Positions 55,303 to 63,710 of a DNA stretch of 64,000 nucleotides are shown piece after piece. Made by a program: the position numbers and the translations under genes. Under the pieces are notes generated by a model. The model worked only from the letters and a program-made list of their open reading frames with translations, was not told the origin of the DNA and ran no database searches. Source of the stretch: Methanobacterium_D oryzae (GTDB lineage Archaea; Methanobacteriota; Methanobacteria; Methanobacteriales; Methanobacteriaceae); assembly GCF_050433505.1 (NCBI RefSeq), contig NZ_JBNPXC010000001.1:372001-436000 (forward strand), read 5' to 3'. How positions within the stretch are numbered: the stretch's first letter is position 1; every line of letters begins with the position of its first letter.

Positions 55303-56511
55303 ATGGAAAACATACAAAATAAGGAAATACGTGCAGATATCCCTTTACTTAATGAAATCATCTATTTGGACGCTGCAAGCACTACTCCAACTCCCGAGCC
55401 TGTAATAAATGCAATGGTTGATTATTTTCGTAATTTTAATGCAAATACTGGAAGGGGAGCATATAAAACCGCAGTTAAATCAACAGTAGCTTTTGATAAT
55501 GCTCGAGGAAAAATAGCTAATTTTATAAATTGCGTTAGCAATGAAGTAATTTTTACTAAAAATACCACAGAAGCTATAAATATTGTAGCAAATGGTATTG
55601 AATTTAAAAAAGGCGATTCAATAATCGTTCCTAATATAGAACACCATTCAAATTTTTTACCTTGGCTTAATTTAAAAAAACATGGAATCAATCTGAAGAT
55701 CATAAAAGCCAATAAATATGGAGTAATAGACTCATCAGATGTTGAAAAAGCTTTAGATGATACTACAAAGCTTATTACAACTACCCATGTTTCTAATTCT
55801 ATTGGATCATGTCAGCCAATTTACGAGATTGGAGATATTGCAGAGGCAAACGATGCTTTATATATGGTTGATGCTGCTCAATCTGCAGGACATATGAAAT
55901 TAGACGTTAAAGAAACAAAAGCTGATTTTGTTGCAGTTCCTGGCCATAAAGGGCTTCTTGGACCGGTTGGAACAGGATTTTTATACTGTAAAAGTGATAT
56001 TGCAGAGCAACTTAAACCAATAAATCTTGGTGGTGGAACGGTATCTGATGTTTCAGAAGATGATTTCAAACTTGAACCAGTCCCTGCAAGATTTGAAGGT
56101 GGAACTCAAAATATAGCAGGTATTATTGGCCTTGGATCAGCTGTAGACTATATTGAACGAATTGGAATTGAAAACATTGAAAAGCACAGTATGAAACTTA
56201 CAAAATACATGTATGAAGGAATTAATAATATGGATAACACAATATGTTATGGTGATCCAGAAAATATTCATGGAATTGTGGCCTTTAACATAGATGGCAT
56301 GAATTCACATGATGTAGCAAAAATACTTGATGAACTTAAAAATATATGTGTTAGAAGTGGTTATCATTGTGCAATTCCTGCAATAAAACATGTAGGTGCA
56401 GATGCACTTGGTGGAACGGTCAGAGCATCAGTTCATTATTATAATACTAAAGAAGAAATAGATATATTAATAGAAACAGTTAATGAAGTTTCTAGATTTG
56501 CTGGAGCTTAA
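55303..56511 (+). CDS. Cysteine desulfurase, SufS-type
   Basis: A 402-residue PLP enzyme that releases sulfur from cysteine for Fe-S or tRNA sulfur. The PLP lysine is in VAVPGHKGLLGPVG, the reactive Cys is in VRSGYHCAIPA, and LDAASTTPTPEPVINAM and VDAAQSAGHMKLDV are canonical. GTGAT overlaps an in-frame GTG at 55294, so ATG 55303 is the start. No scaffold gene is adjacent. Confidence 0.93.
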   Translation: MENIQNKEIRADIPLLNEIIYLDAASTTPTPEPVINAMVDYFRNFNANTGRGAYKTAVKSTVAFDNARGKIANFINCVSNEVIFTKNTTEAINIVANGIEFKKGDSIIVPNIEHHSNFLPWLNLKKHGINLKIIKANKYGVIDSSDVEKALDDTTKLITTTHVSNSIGSCQPIYEIGDIAEANDALYMVDAAQSAGHMKLDVKETKADFVAVPGHKGLLGPVGTGFLYCKSDIAEQLKPINLGGGTVSDVSEDDFKLEPVPARFEGGTQNIAGIIGLGSAVDYIERIGIENIEKHSMKLTKYMYEGINNMDNTICYGDPENIHGIVAFNIDGMNSHDVAKILDELKNICVRSGYHCAIPAIKHVGADALGGTVRASVHYYNTKEEIDILIETVNEVSRFAGA

Positions 56512-56554
56512 GAAATCATAGATTTCTAAATCACAAAAATTTCAGTTTTGGAGG
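56511..56554 (+). repeat. Two hairpins ending in a ribosome site, before the small membrane protein
   Basis: AGAAATC/GATTTCT with loop ATA (56511-56527) overlaps the stop of the previous gene. CAAAA (56534-56538) pairs with TTTTG (56546-56550), whose right side is TTTTGGAGG, the ribosome site. Similar to the cbiL and ribH elements but shorter. Confidence 0.55.
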
Positions 56555-56562
56555 TTGAAAAT

Positions 56563-56649
56563 ATGGATAGAGCAAAACTTATAGCGCTATTTATAATATT
56601 TATAATGGTTTTCAGTGCAGTCGCGTATGCTTTATTACTTGTAATCTAA
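56563..56649 (+). CDS. Tiny single-helix membrane protein, 28 residues
   Basis: ATG at 56563 with an excellent ribosome site (TTTTGGAGG, 8 nt spacing) opens a 28-residue frame: MDRAKLIAL, then a hydrophobic run with FSAVAYALLLVI to the stop. One positively charged end and one transmembrane helix are expected. It is too short for usual gene finders. It lies between the cysteine desulfurase and ribH; function unknown. Confidence 0.72.
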   Translation: MDRAKLIALFIIFIMVFSAVAYALLLVI

Positions 56650-56761
56650 TAAAAACAATAATTGAATAAATCATAATAAGAATAAATATAATGTATAATT
56701 ATATAAAATTGAATTAGAAATTTAATTTCATGAACCTTACAAATCTTTATTTTGCGGGGTT

Positions 56762-56882
56762 ATTGGAGGTTGAAGAAAACACTTTGTATTTTTCTAACTG
56801 GAGGAAACTCAGTTTCCTCGGCCACAAAATTTATAATTTTGTGGGCTCCCCAAAATTGAAAATTTTTGAGGATTTTGGAGGT
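56762..56882 (+). repeat. Triple-hairpin element with duplicated ribosome site before ribH
   Basis: Left edge GGAGGTTGAAGAAAAC at 56765. Hairpins: GAGGAAAC/GTTTCCTC (56801-56819), CCACAAAAT/ATTTTGTGG (56822-56844), CCCCAAAATT/AATTTTTGAGG (56848-56871). Right edge TTTTGGAGG at 56873-56881, the ribH ribosome site. Matches the cbiL element in order and edge sequences. Confidence 0.75.
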
Positions 56883-56887
56883 AAAGA

Positions 56888-57298
56888 ATGGTAAAAGTCA
56901 GATTAGGAGCAGTAGTGGCAGAATTCAATTATGATATAACTCATATGATGCTAGAATTAGCTAAAGAGCATGCTAAATTTTTAGATTCTGAAATAACAAA
57001 AGTAATTGCAGTTCCTGGTGTATTTGATATGCCTCTTGCAATCAGGAAGCTTTTAAAAGATGATAAAATTGATGCTGTGATAACTCTCGGTGCAGTTATA
57101 GAAGGTGCAACATCACACGATGAAATAGTTGTACAGCACGCCTCACGTAAAATAGCTGATTTAGCACTTGAATACGATAAACCAGTGGCACTTGGAATTT
57201 CAGGTCCGGGTATGACACGTTTAGAAGCTCATCAACGTGTTGAATACGGAAAACGTGCAGTTGAAGCGGCTATTAAAATGTGTGAACGTTTAAAATAA
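56888..57298 (+). CDS. ribH: 6,7-dimethyl-8-ribityllumazine synthase
   Basis: A 136-residue archaeal lumazine synthase in riboflavin synthesis, which also supplies precursors for F420-related cofactors. EFNYDITHMMLELAKEHA, VPGVFDMPLAIRKLL and GAVIEGATSHDEIVVQHASR are the active-site segments. The translation start follows the triple-hairpin element; its ribosome site is the right end of that element. Confidence 0.94.
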   Translation: MVKVRLGAVVAEFNYDITHMMLELAKEHAKFLDSEITKVIAVPGVFDMPLAIRKLLKDDKIDAVITLGAVIEGATSHDEIVVQHASRKIADLALEYDKPVALGISGPGMTRLEAHQRVEYGKRAVEAAIKMCERLK

Positions 57299-57394
57299 GC
57301 TTTGCTTTAACTTTTTATTTTAATTTTAATTAACTTTATTTTGAATAAAATATAATTTTATAACAATTTTTTATAAAAATTACTGGGGAATATT

Positions 57395-58327
57395 ATGGAA
57401 ATACTAACGCCAGATGACCTTAAAGACAAATTCAAAGATCCATGGGTAGCACCATATAAAAAAGTCCTTACAATGGTAGATGATGACCAGGTAGAACTAG
57501 TTGAATATCATCCTTGCGTTGGGGGCTCTGAGTGGATGATCTATCAATATGGAAGATCAAGTAATATCGTAAAAAGCGCAAAGAGAGATGGAAATAAACA
57601 CACTTACATAACAAAAATCGGGAAGAGTGATTTAGACCTTAAAGCAAGTTTTTCTGCTGCAGGAATTGAAGAAGTTTCTGTTGAAGGCGATGAAGTTAAA
57701 GTAGTTCACGCCGGACTTGCTGGTGCTGGAGTCGGTGCAGCAATGTGTCGAGGAATGGCAGAAGGAGTAAAAAGAGTTGAACTTTATGATATTGGCGGCG
57801 GTTCAAAGGTTGGAAGGGCTGCAGTTGTAACTCCGCGCCTAGAAAAAGTGGTAATTGGTATTGATGATACAGATACCAAAGAAGAAGGAGCTACATGGAC
57901 ATTAGCAAATAATGTGGGTGTAGAACTTGATAAAATGGGTTTTGAATACTTAGATCATGTTACTGTGCAACTTTATCCTCATAATCCTAATAAAACTCAA
58001 AATTGTGTTGCAATAGCACTTGTTTTTGCCATAAAACCTGGAGAACGAGAAAGACTTATAGAAGAAGCACGTAAAATGTTTAAAGAACATACATTATCTG
58101 ATAAAACTGCAATGGCAATCTTGGATGGTATTAAAATCCCTGAAAAACTTAGGGAATATGCGATAGCGGCTAAGGGATCTATGATAACCTTAGAAGAAGC
58201 TGAAAAAATTGGTGAAGAAATTGGAATTCAGTTTGTAGAAGTTACAGGTCCTCAAGGTAAAATAGGGGCTCTTGCTGCTCTGGGAATTTATAATGATATT
58301 AAAGAGGCTGTAAAAGTCTATGATTAA
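57395..58327 (+). CDS. Methanogenesis marker protein 11
   Basis: A 310-residue protein found in methanogens, known as marker 11. KVVIGIDDTDTKEEGATWTLANNVG, HPCVGGSEWMIYQYGRS and NPNKTQNCVAIALVFA are characteristic. The DDTD segment resembles that of TiaS/tRNA-Ile agmatidine synthetase-like domains. The precise function is unsettled. GGGG site before ATG. Confidence 0.85.
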   Translation: MEILTPDDLKDKFKDPWVAPYKKVLTMVDDDQVELVEYHPCVGGSEWMIYQYGRSSNIVKSAKRDGNKHTYITKIGKSDLDLKASFSAAGIEEVSVEGDEVKVVHAGLAGAGVGAAMCRGMAEGVKRVELYDIGGGSKVGRAAVVTPRLEKVVIGIDDTDTKEEGATWTLANNVGVELDKMGFEYLDHVTVQLYPHNPNKTQNCVAIALVFAIKPGERERLIEEARKMFKEHTLSDKTAMAILDGIKIPEKLREYAIAAKGSMITLEEAEKIGEEIGIQFVEVTGPQGKIGALAALGIYNDIKEAVKVYD

Positions 58328-58341
58328 AATTAAATGAATAC

Positions 58342-60051
58342 TCATTTAAAAATGAGATTTAAAAATTTTCCCTCATCTGATGTCGCAAATTCCATGTTTG
58401 ATTTAGTTTTATCCCCAATTTCTATTTTTATAACATATTTGCCCCAATAAGCATAAGAAGTGGAATTATCTTCATCAACGTAAATGGTTTTGTATTTAAA
58501 ATTGTTGATGTAAATACTGTAGGTTCCATTTTCGAACACTCCTTTGGTTGTCGCTACCTTTTGCTCATCAATGTATATATTTACTATTCTTCCATCGTTA
58601 TCACTAGTTTTAATGAAAGATCCCTGTTTAATGCTTGAATTATTTATATTTCCATCAATTGGTAATGATTTTTCAACATATAAATTCTTAAATGTATTTC
58701 TAATATTATTATCAAGTAACACGGTTCCTACTTCTAAACCAAGATATGTTCTTGCATCAGCAGGTATTCTAAGTATATTATCTTCTCCGAGTCTATTTGG
58801 GGTTATGGTGTAATTTTGACCCTTTATATAAATAGTATCTCCATAATTAACTTCTAATGTACTTAAAACATCGACAGGTACTCTTAAAATATCATATTCC
58901 TCTTCAAGCGCGCTATCTACTGTATAAGGCCCTCTTACATCTAAAGGTAAGCTGTTATTTTCAGCTTTCCACACTAAATTACTGGATGCTGGTTGTACTG
59001 ATATTCCGCTCTCAGTAACATGTACTGATCCTACAAATGTGAAGATCATAGCCAGCAATATCAATGCAGAAATAAGAATTGGGAAATGCATATATATAAA
59101 TGATTTAACAGTAGGGGATTTCCTATCTGACCTTCTAAGGACTCCAAATGACATTTTCACAAGTTTTGCAGTATAATAAACGGCAATTAGGGTTCCTATT
59201 ATTACCATTATTATCCCTGACCATGCAGGAATTCTATTAATGAAAAATATGGAAAATAATCCTAAAGAAGTGAGTGAAAGCCCTAGAATACTCATTCGTA
59301 TATATTTTCCAAGAGTATCCATCATAGAAACTCTTCCATATTCCATTGCTCTGTCTACTATGGTTCTTACGACTTCATTAGCCATTTTATTTAAACTTTC
59401 AATAGGAGAATGTGAATGATCAATTTTACCTATATCCACTTCTTTTATTCTCATTCCTCTTACATCGGCATCTAAAACGATTCCAACATCTACCCCATAA
59501 TCTTCTTCAAGTTTGATTCGGGATAAAAAAGATCTTTTAGCTGCAAATTGTCCGCTTAATGGTTGATCAAATTTTATTTCAGGGAAAAAGAAGTTAAGAA
59601 GAGGTTTTGCAGTTAATTCAGTTACTCGACCTGCTTTTCTTCTAAATTTGGTTTTGGTAACGTCAGCTTTTCCTTCTAATATTGGTTTTATAATGTTTTC
59701 AACCTGATCTTTACTTAAATTATGCAAATCAGCATCAATAAATGCAACAATATCTCCAGTTGAACTATCAAAACCAGTTTTTATAGCAGAACCTTTTCCT
59801 TTATTTTCCTTGTGTATAATAACAATTGCTCCAGCTTCATCTGCACTTTGAGCAGTTTTGTCCTTGGATCCATCATCAACAACTATAACCTCATCAACAT
59901 AATTCAAGCTTTTTACTACACTAACTACTTTTCCTACCGTTTTTTCTTCATTATATGCAGGAATTACAACAGATACTCTTAATTTTGCCTTTGTTCCTCT
60001 GTTTTTGATGGATGCCACTAGTAGTACGAAAATTAGAATAATCCAGGACAA
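58342..60051 (-). CDS. GT2 glycosyltransferase with C-terminal outer domain
   Basis: A 569-residue membrane protein. An N-terminal helix precedes a GT-A domain (VIPAYNEEKTVGKVV, VVDDGSKDKTA, the DADLHN nucleotide-sugar motif and QPLSGQFAAKR), like glucosyl-3-phosphoglycerate synthase or dolichyl-phosphate sugar transferases. Three helices (about 260-345) and a ~220-residue beta-rich extracytoplasmic tail follow. The acceptor is unknown. TTG 60051 has GAGGTG 6 nt upstream; the GTG at 60060 is inside that site. Confidence 0.85.
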   Translation of the reverse strand: MSWIILIFVLLVASIKNRGTKAKLRVSVVIPAYNEEKTVGKVVSVVKSLNYVDEVIVVDDGSKDKTAQSADEAGAIVIIHKENKGKGSAIKTGFDSSTGDIVAFIDADLHNLSKDQVENIIKPILEGKADVTKTKFRRKAGRVTELTAKPLLNFFFPEIKFDQPLSGQFAAKRSFLSRIKLEEDYGVDVGIVLDADVRGMRIKEVDIGKIDHSHSPIESLNKMANEVVRTIVDRAMEYGRVSMMDTLGKYIRMSILGLSLTSLGLFSIFFINRIPAWSGIIMVIIGTLIAVYYTAKLVKMSFGVLRRSDRKSPTVKSFIYMHFPILISALILLAMIFTFVGSVHVTESGISVQPASSNLVWKAENNSLPLDVRGPYTVDSALEEEYDILRVPVDVLSTLEVNYGDTIYIKGQNYTITPNRLGEDNILRIPADARTYLGLEVGTVLLDNNIRNTFKNLYVEKSLPIDGNINNSSIKQGSFIKTSDNDGRIVNIYIDEQKVATTKGVFENGTYSIYINNFKYKTIYVDEDNSTSYAYWGKYVIKIEIGDKTKSNMEFATSDEGKFLNLIFK

Positions 60052-60187
60052 AATGTACACCTCAAGGTTTAATGATCAAATTTTATAAATAATGCAAGTC
60101 AATATTCAAAATATTAAAGAAACATATCTACTTTCTACATAATAAATTAATGTTATTACTAATGCTATTAACTATTGAAGGTGTAAA

Positions 60188-61213
60188 ATGAAACCAAAAA
60201 TTATGATATTATTAGGAAGCGCATCTGATTTTGCTATAGCAAAAAAAGCTATAGATATTTTAGAAACATTAAACATTCCCTACGATGTTAAAGTAGCTTC
60301 AGCACACAGAACCCATGAAAAAGTAAAAAAAATAGTCATGAAAGCTACTGAAGAAGGAATTGAAGTATTTATAGGCATAGCAGGTCTTTCGGCCCATTTG
60401 CCAGGAATGATCGCTGCAAATACTCATAAACCAGTAGTAGGGGTGCCTGTAGATGTTAAATTAGGCGGACTTGATGCTCTCTATGCTTCAGCCCAAATGC
60501 CCTTCGGAGCACCTGTTGCTACAGTTGGAATTGATCGCGGTGAGAACGGAGCGATACTTGCTGCACAAATAATCGGAATTCATGATGAAGAGGTAAGAAA
60601 GAGAGTTTCATCAATGAGAAGTTCATTCTTTGAAAAGATAGCTGTAGATGAAAGAAATCTTCTTGAAAACATTAAAGGTAATTATTATTCTCCACAACTT
60701 GATATTCCTGAAAATGAACTTAAAAATGAAGATATATTTCAAGGATCTTCATCTGAAGAAATAAAAGAATTAGACATAGCTATAATAGCTGGAAGTTATT
60801 CTGATATCAAAGTTGCAAAAAGAACAACCAATTTCCTTGATAAAATGGATGTAACTTATGATCTGAGCGTTGTATCTCCTGTAAGATACCCTAAAAGATT
60901 TGAAGAATATTTAAAGAAAGTTAAAAACGCTAAATTGTTTATAGCAATAACAGGATTATCAGCCCATGTAACTGGAGCCATTGTAGCATACACAGAAAAA
61001 CCTGTAATAGGAGTGCCATGTTCAATTAGGCTTGATGGAATGGACGCGCTACTTTCAATGGTTAATATGCCTCCAGGAGTACCTGTCGCAACATTAGGCA
61101 TAGATAATGGAGGTAATGCAGCTATACTGGCAGCTGAAATGCTTGGAATATTAAATAAAGATATTGAAAAAGATATAATTAGATTTAAAGGAAATATACA
61201 GTGCAATCATTAG
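60188..61213 (+). CDS. purE: N5-CAIR mutase/AIR carboxylase, duplicated PurE
   Basis: A 341-residue tandem duplication of the PurE domain. Domain 1 (1-160) has GSASDFAIAKKA, ASAHRTHEKV and GLSAHLPGMIAANT, with the catalytic SAHR. Domain 2 (about 195-341) keeps GSYSDIKVAKR and GLSAHVTGAIVAYTEKPVIGVPC, but SAHRT is replaced by SPVRYP, so the second active site lacks His. Duplicated PurE is typical of methanogens. The enzyme makes CAIR in purine synthesis. Confidence 0.92.
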   Translation: MKPKIMILLGSASDFAIAKKAIDILETLNIPYDVKVASAHRTHEKVKKIVMKATEEGIEVFIGIAGLSAHLPGMIAANTHKPVVGVPVDVKLGGLDALYASAQMPFGAPVATVGIDRGENGAILAAQIIGIHDEEVRKRVSSMRSSFFEKIAVDERNLLENIKGNYYSPQLDIPENELKNEDIFQGSSSEEIKELDIAIIAGSYSDIKVAKRTTNFLDKMDVTYDLSVVSPVRYPKRFEEYLKKVKNAKLFIAITGLSAHVTGAIVAYTEKPVIGVPCSIRLDGMDALLSMVNMPPGVPVATLGIDNGGNAAILAAEMLGILNKDIEKDIIRFKGNIQCNH

Positions 61214-61233
61214 AGTTAATGATGTGAAATCAG

Positions 61234-61369
61234 ATGAAAGATAAAAGTGAAAATCAAGCTAATAAAGAAGTATGCCAAACTGGAAGTTGTGGGTGCTCTA
61301 AAACCAGATGGGTTGGGAATTGTAGTTATTATAATTGTTATGGTTCTTGCAATAATTTTTGGTAATTAA
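61234..61369 (+). pseudogene. Small Cys-rich membrane protein with a +1 frame break
   Basis: ATG 61234 reads a Cys-rich head (MKDKSENQANKEVCQTGSCG, then CSK). The same frame ends as a meaningless Tyr/Asn-rich tail at 61365. Moving +1 at the AAAA run 61300-61303 gives PDGLGIVVIIIVMVLAIIFGN, a proper transmembrane helix ending at TAA 61369. The parts suit one 44-residue protein. The break may be a sequencing error, a mutation or a programmed shift. Confidence 0.5.
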
Positions 61370-61395
61370 ATTATATAGTTATAGTTGGTGAAGTT

Positions 61396-62679
61396 ATGAG
61401 GGAATTTTTAGGGATTCTTGAAGGAGAATTTAATGTTATAAAGATTGAAGATGAAATATCTACTAAATATGAAGTCGCTAAGGTTTTAAGAGATCGTCCT
61501 AAAGACGTAATTATCTTTGAAAATATTAAAGAAAGTGATATGAAGATTATTTCAGGTATTTGCAATACCAGGGAGAAAATTGCACGTGGAATTTCTGTTA
61601 CAGTTCCCCAAATCACAAAGAAGATAATGGAAGCTACTGGAAACCCAATCAAGGTTGAAAAAATTGAAAGTGTTAAAAATAGTTATATTACTCAAAAAGA
61701 ACCAGATTTAAGCCAAATTCCTGTACCAACTTACTACAGGAAAGATGGTGGGGCTTATATAACTGCAGGGGTTGTAATAGCAAAGGATCCAGAAACTGGA
61801 ATAAGAAATGCATCAATTCACAGAATGCTTGTAAATTCAAAAAATAGGCTTGGAATTAGAATAGTTCCCCGAAATCTTTATACTTATTACAAGAAAGCTG
61901 AAGAAATGGATAAAACCCTTGAAGTTGCAATAGCTATAGGAATGCACCCTGCAACACTTCTTGCAACTACTACATCAGTGCCAATCACAACAGATGAATT
62001 GGAAGTTGCAAATAATTTCCATAATGGAAATATGAAGTTAATTGAATGTGAAACTGTTGACTTGGAAGTACCTGAGGCAGAAATAATTATGGAAGGAAAA
62101 CTTTTACCTCACGTAAGAGAACCAGAAGGGCCATTTGTAGATTTAACCGATACATACGATGTTATAAGGAATGAACCAATTATAGAGATTGATAAAATTC
62201 ATTACAAAGAAAACCCTTATTATCATGCTATAATGCCTGCTGGATTTGAACACAGGCTTTTACAGGGACTTCCACAAGAGCCAAGAATATATAATGCAGT
62301 TTTAAACACAGTCCCAACAGTTCAAAATGTCGTTTTAACAGAAGGAGGATGTTGTTGGCTTCACGCTGCAGTATCAATAAAAAAACAAACTCAAGGTGAT
62401 GGAAAGAACGTTATAATGGCAGCTCTTGCAGCTCATCCATCATTGAAGCATGCTATTGTTGTTGATGAAGATATTGATATTTTTAATCCTGAAGATCTTG
62501 AATATGCCATTGCAACAAGAGTTAAAGGCGATGAAGATATAATGATCGTGCCTGGAGCGAGAGGTTCTTCACTTGATCCATGTGCAACACCAGATGGTAC
62601 AACTACAAAGGTTGGAGTAGATGCAACTAAACCTTTAGATAAAAAAGAGAAGTTTGAACGGGTTAGTTTTAGTGAATAA
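61396..62679 (+). CDS. UbiD-family decarboxylase, perhaps anhydromevalonate phosphate decarboxylase
   Basis: A 427-residue UbiD family protein using prenylated FMN. VPTYYRKDGGAYITAGVVIAKDPETG, EIIMEGKLLPHVREPEGPF and LDPCATPDGTTTKVG are the cofactor and substrate segments. In archaea this subfamily provides anhydromevalonate-5-phosphate decarboxylase of the archaeal mevalonate pathway; that is an inference from size and kind of organism. GGTGAAG precedes ATG. Confidence 0.85.
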   Translation: MREFLGILEGEFNVIKIEDEISTKYEVAKVLRDRPKDVIIFENIKESDMKIISGICNTREKIARGISVTVPQITKKIMEATGNPIKVEKIESVKNSYITQKEPDLSQIPVPTYYRKDGGAYITAGVVIAKDPETGIRNASIHRMLVNSKNRLGIRIVPRNLYTYYKKAEEMDKTLEVAIAIGMHPATLLATTTSVPITTDELEVANNFHNGNMKLIECETVDLEVPEAEIIMEGKLLPHVREPEGPFVDLTDTYDVIRNEPIIEIDKIHYKENPYYHAIMPAGFEHRLLQGLPQEPRIYNAVLNTVPTVQNVVLTEGGCCWLHAAVSIKKQTQGDGKNVIMAALAAHPSLKHAIVVDEDIDIFNPEDLEYAIATRVKGDEDIMIVPGARGSSLDPCATPDGTTTKVGVDATKPLDKKEKFERVSFSE

Positions 62680-62702
62680 TTTATTTAAAATTTTTCTAAT
62701 TT

Positions 62703-63710
62703 TTAAGTTATGATGTTTAATGGGGCTTTACAGGTCGGACATCTCTTTTTCTCTTTAACCTCGTCACTTACAACGTCAAATCCATTTCGCTCTATAATAA
62801 CTTTTCCACATTCTGGACAAAAGGTGCTTTCTTCACCACCAGTAGAAACATTTCCGATATATACATATTGCATTCCAGCTTCTTTAGCAATATTATAAGC
62901 TCTTCTAAGAGATTCTACAGGTGTAGGCGGGAGCTGCCCTAATTCATAATATGGGAAAAATCTTGTAAAATGCAAAGGAACTTCTACTCCAGTTTCTTCA
63001 ACCATAAAATTCACTAAAGCTTTAATATCTTCCTCAGAGTCATTATAACCTGGAATAATTAGATTAGTTATTTCTATGTGAATTTTTTCATCATACATTC
63101 TTTTTATATTATCTAAAACGGGTTGAAGTCTTGCCTGACATAAATCAATATAAAATTTATCAGACATACCTTTTAAATCGATATTTGCAGCATCTAAATA
63201 TGGTTTAATCAAATCAAATGATTCTTCGCTCATATATCCATTGGTTACATAAACTGTTGCTATGTCTTCTTTTTTTGCAAGTTTAGCAGAATCATATGTG
63301 TATTCAAACCACATGGTGGGTTCATTATATGTCCATGCAATAGATTTACATCCATATTGTTTTGTAAGTCTTATAGCTTCTTCTGGAAGAATTTCACGAG
63401 TGGGAATCTCATCTAAATTTACTTGAGAAATATTCCAGTTCTGACAATGTTTACATCTAAAGTTACATCCAACTGATCCAAGTGAAAATACAGTTGATCC
63501 TGGATAAAAATGAAAAAGTGGCTTTTTTTCTATTGGATCAACAGCTACAGATGAAGCTGCTCCATAATTTAGAGCACAGAGTTTATCTCCTATATTTTCT
63601 CTCATACTGCAGAATCCTATATCCCCTTTTTTAATAACGCATCGCCTTTCACAAACCTTGCAGTTTAATTTATCTCCCACTTTAGCATATGTAAGGACTT
63701 CTTTTTTCAT
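62703..63710 (-). CDS. AmmeMemoRadiSam system radical SAM enzyme (AmrS-like)
   Basis: A 335-residue radical SAM enzyme. The cluster motif is GCNFRCKHCQNWN (CxxxCxxC), preceded by CKVCERRCVIKKGDIGFC and followed by AWTYNEPTMWFEYTYD. The C-terminal zinc ribbon is CPECGKVI, CPTCKAPL. This is the AmrS-type partner of AmrA/AmrB (AMMECR1 and Memo) proteins, none of which is in the window. Function in the system is not known. Confidence 0.92.
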   Translation of the reverse strand: MKKEVLTYAKVGDKLNCKVCERRCVIKKGDIGFCSMRENIGDKLCALNYGAASSVAVDPIEKKPLFHFYPGSTVFSLGSVGCNFRCKHCQNWNISQVNLDEIPTREILPEEAIRLTKQYGCKSIAWTYNEPTMWFEYTYDSAKLAKKEDIATVYVTNGYMSEESFDLIKPYLDAANIDLKGMSDKFYIDLCQARLQPVLDNIKRMYDEKIHIEITNLIIPGYNDSEEDIKALVNFMVEETGVEVPLHFTRFFPYYELGQLPPTPVESLRRAYNIAKEAGMQYVYIGNVSTGGEESTFCPECGKVIIERNGFDVVSDEVKEKKRCPTCKAPLNIIT

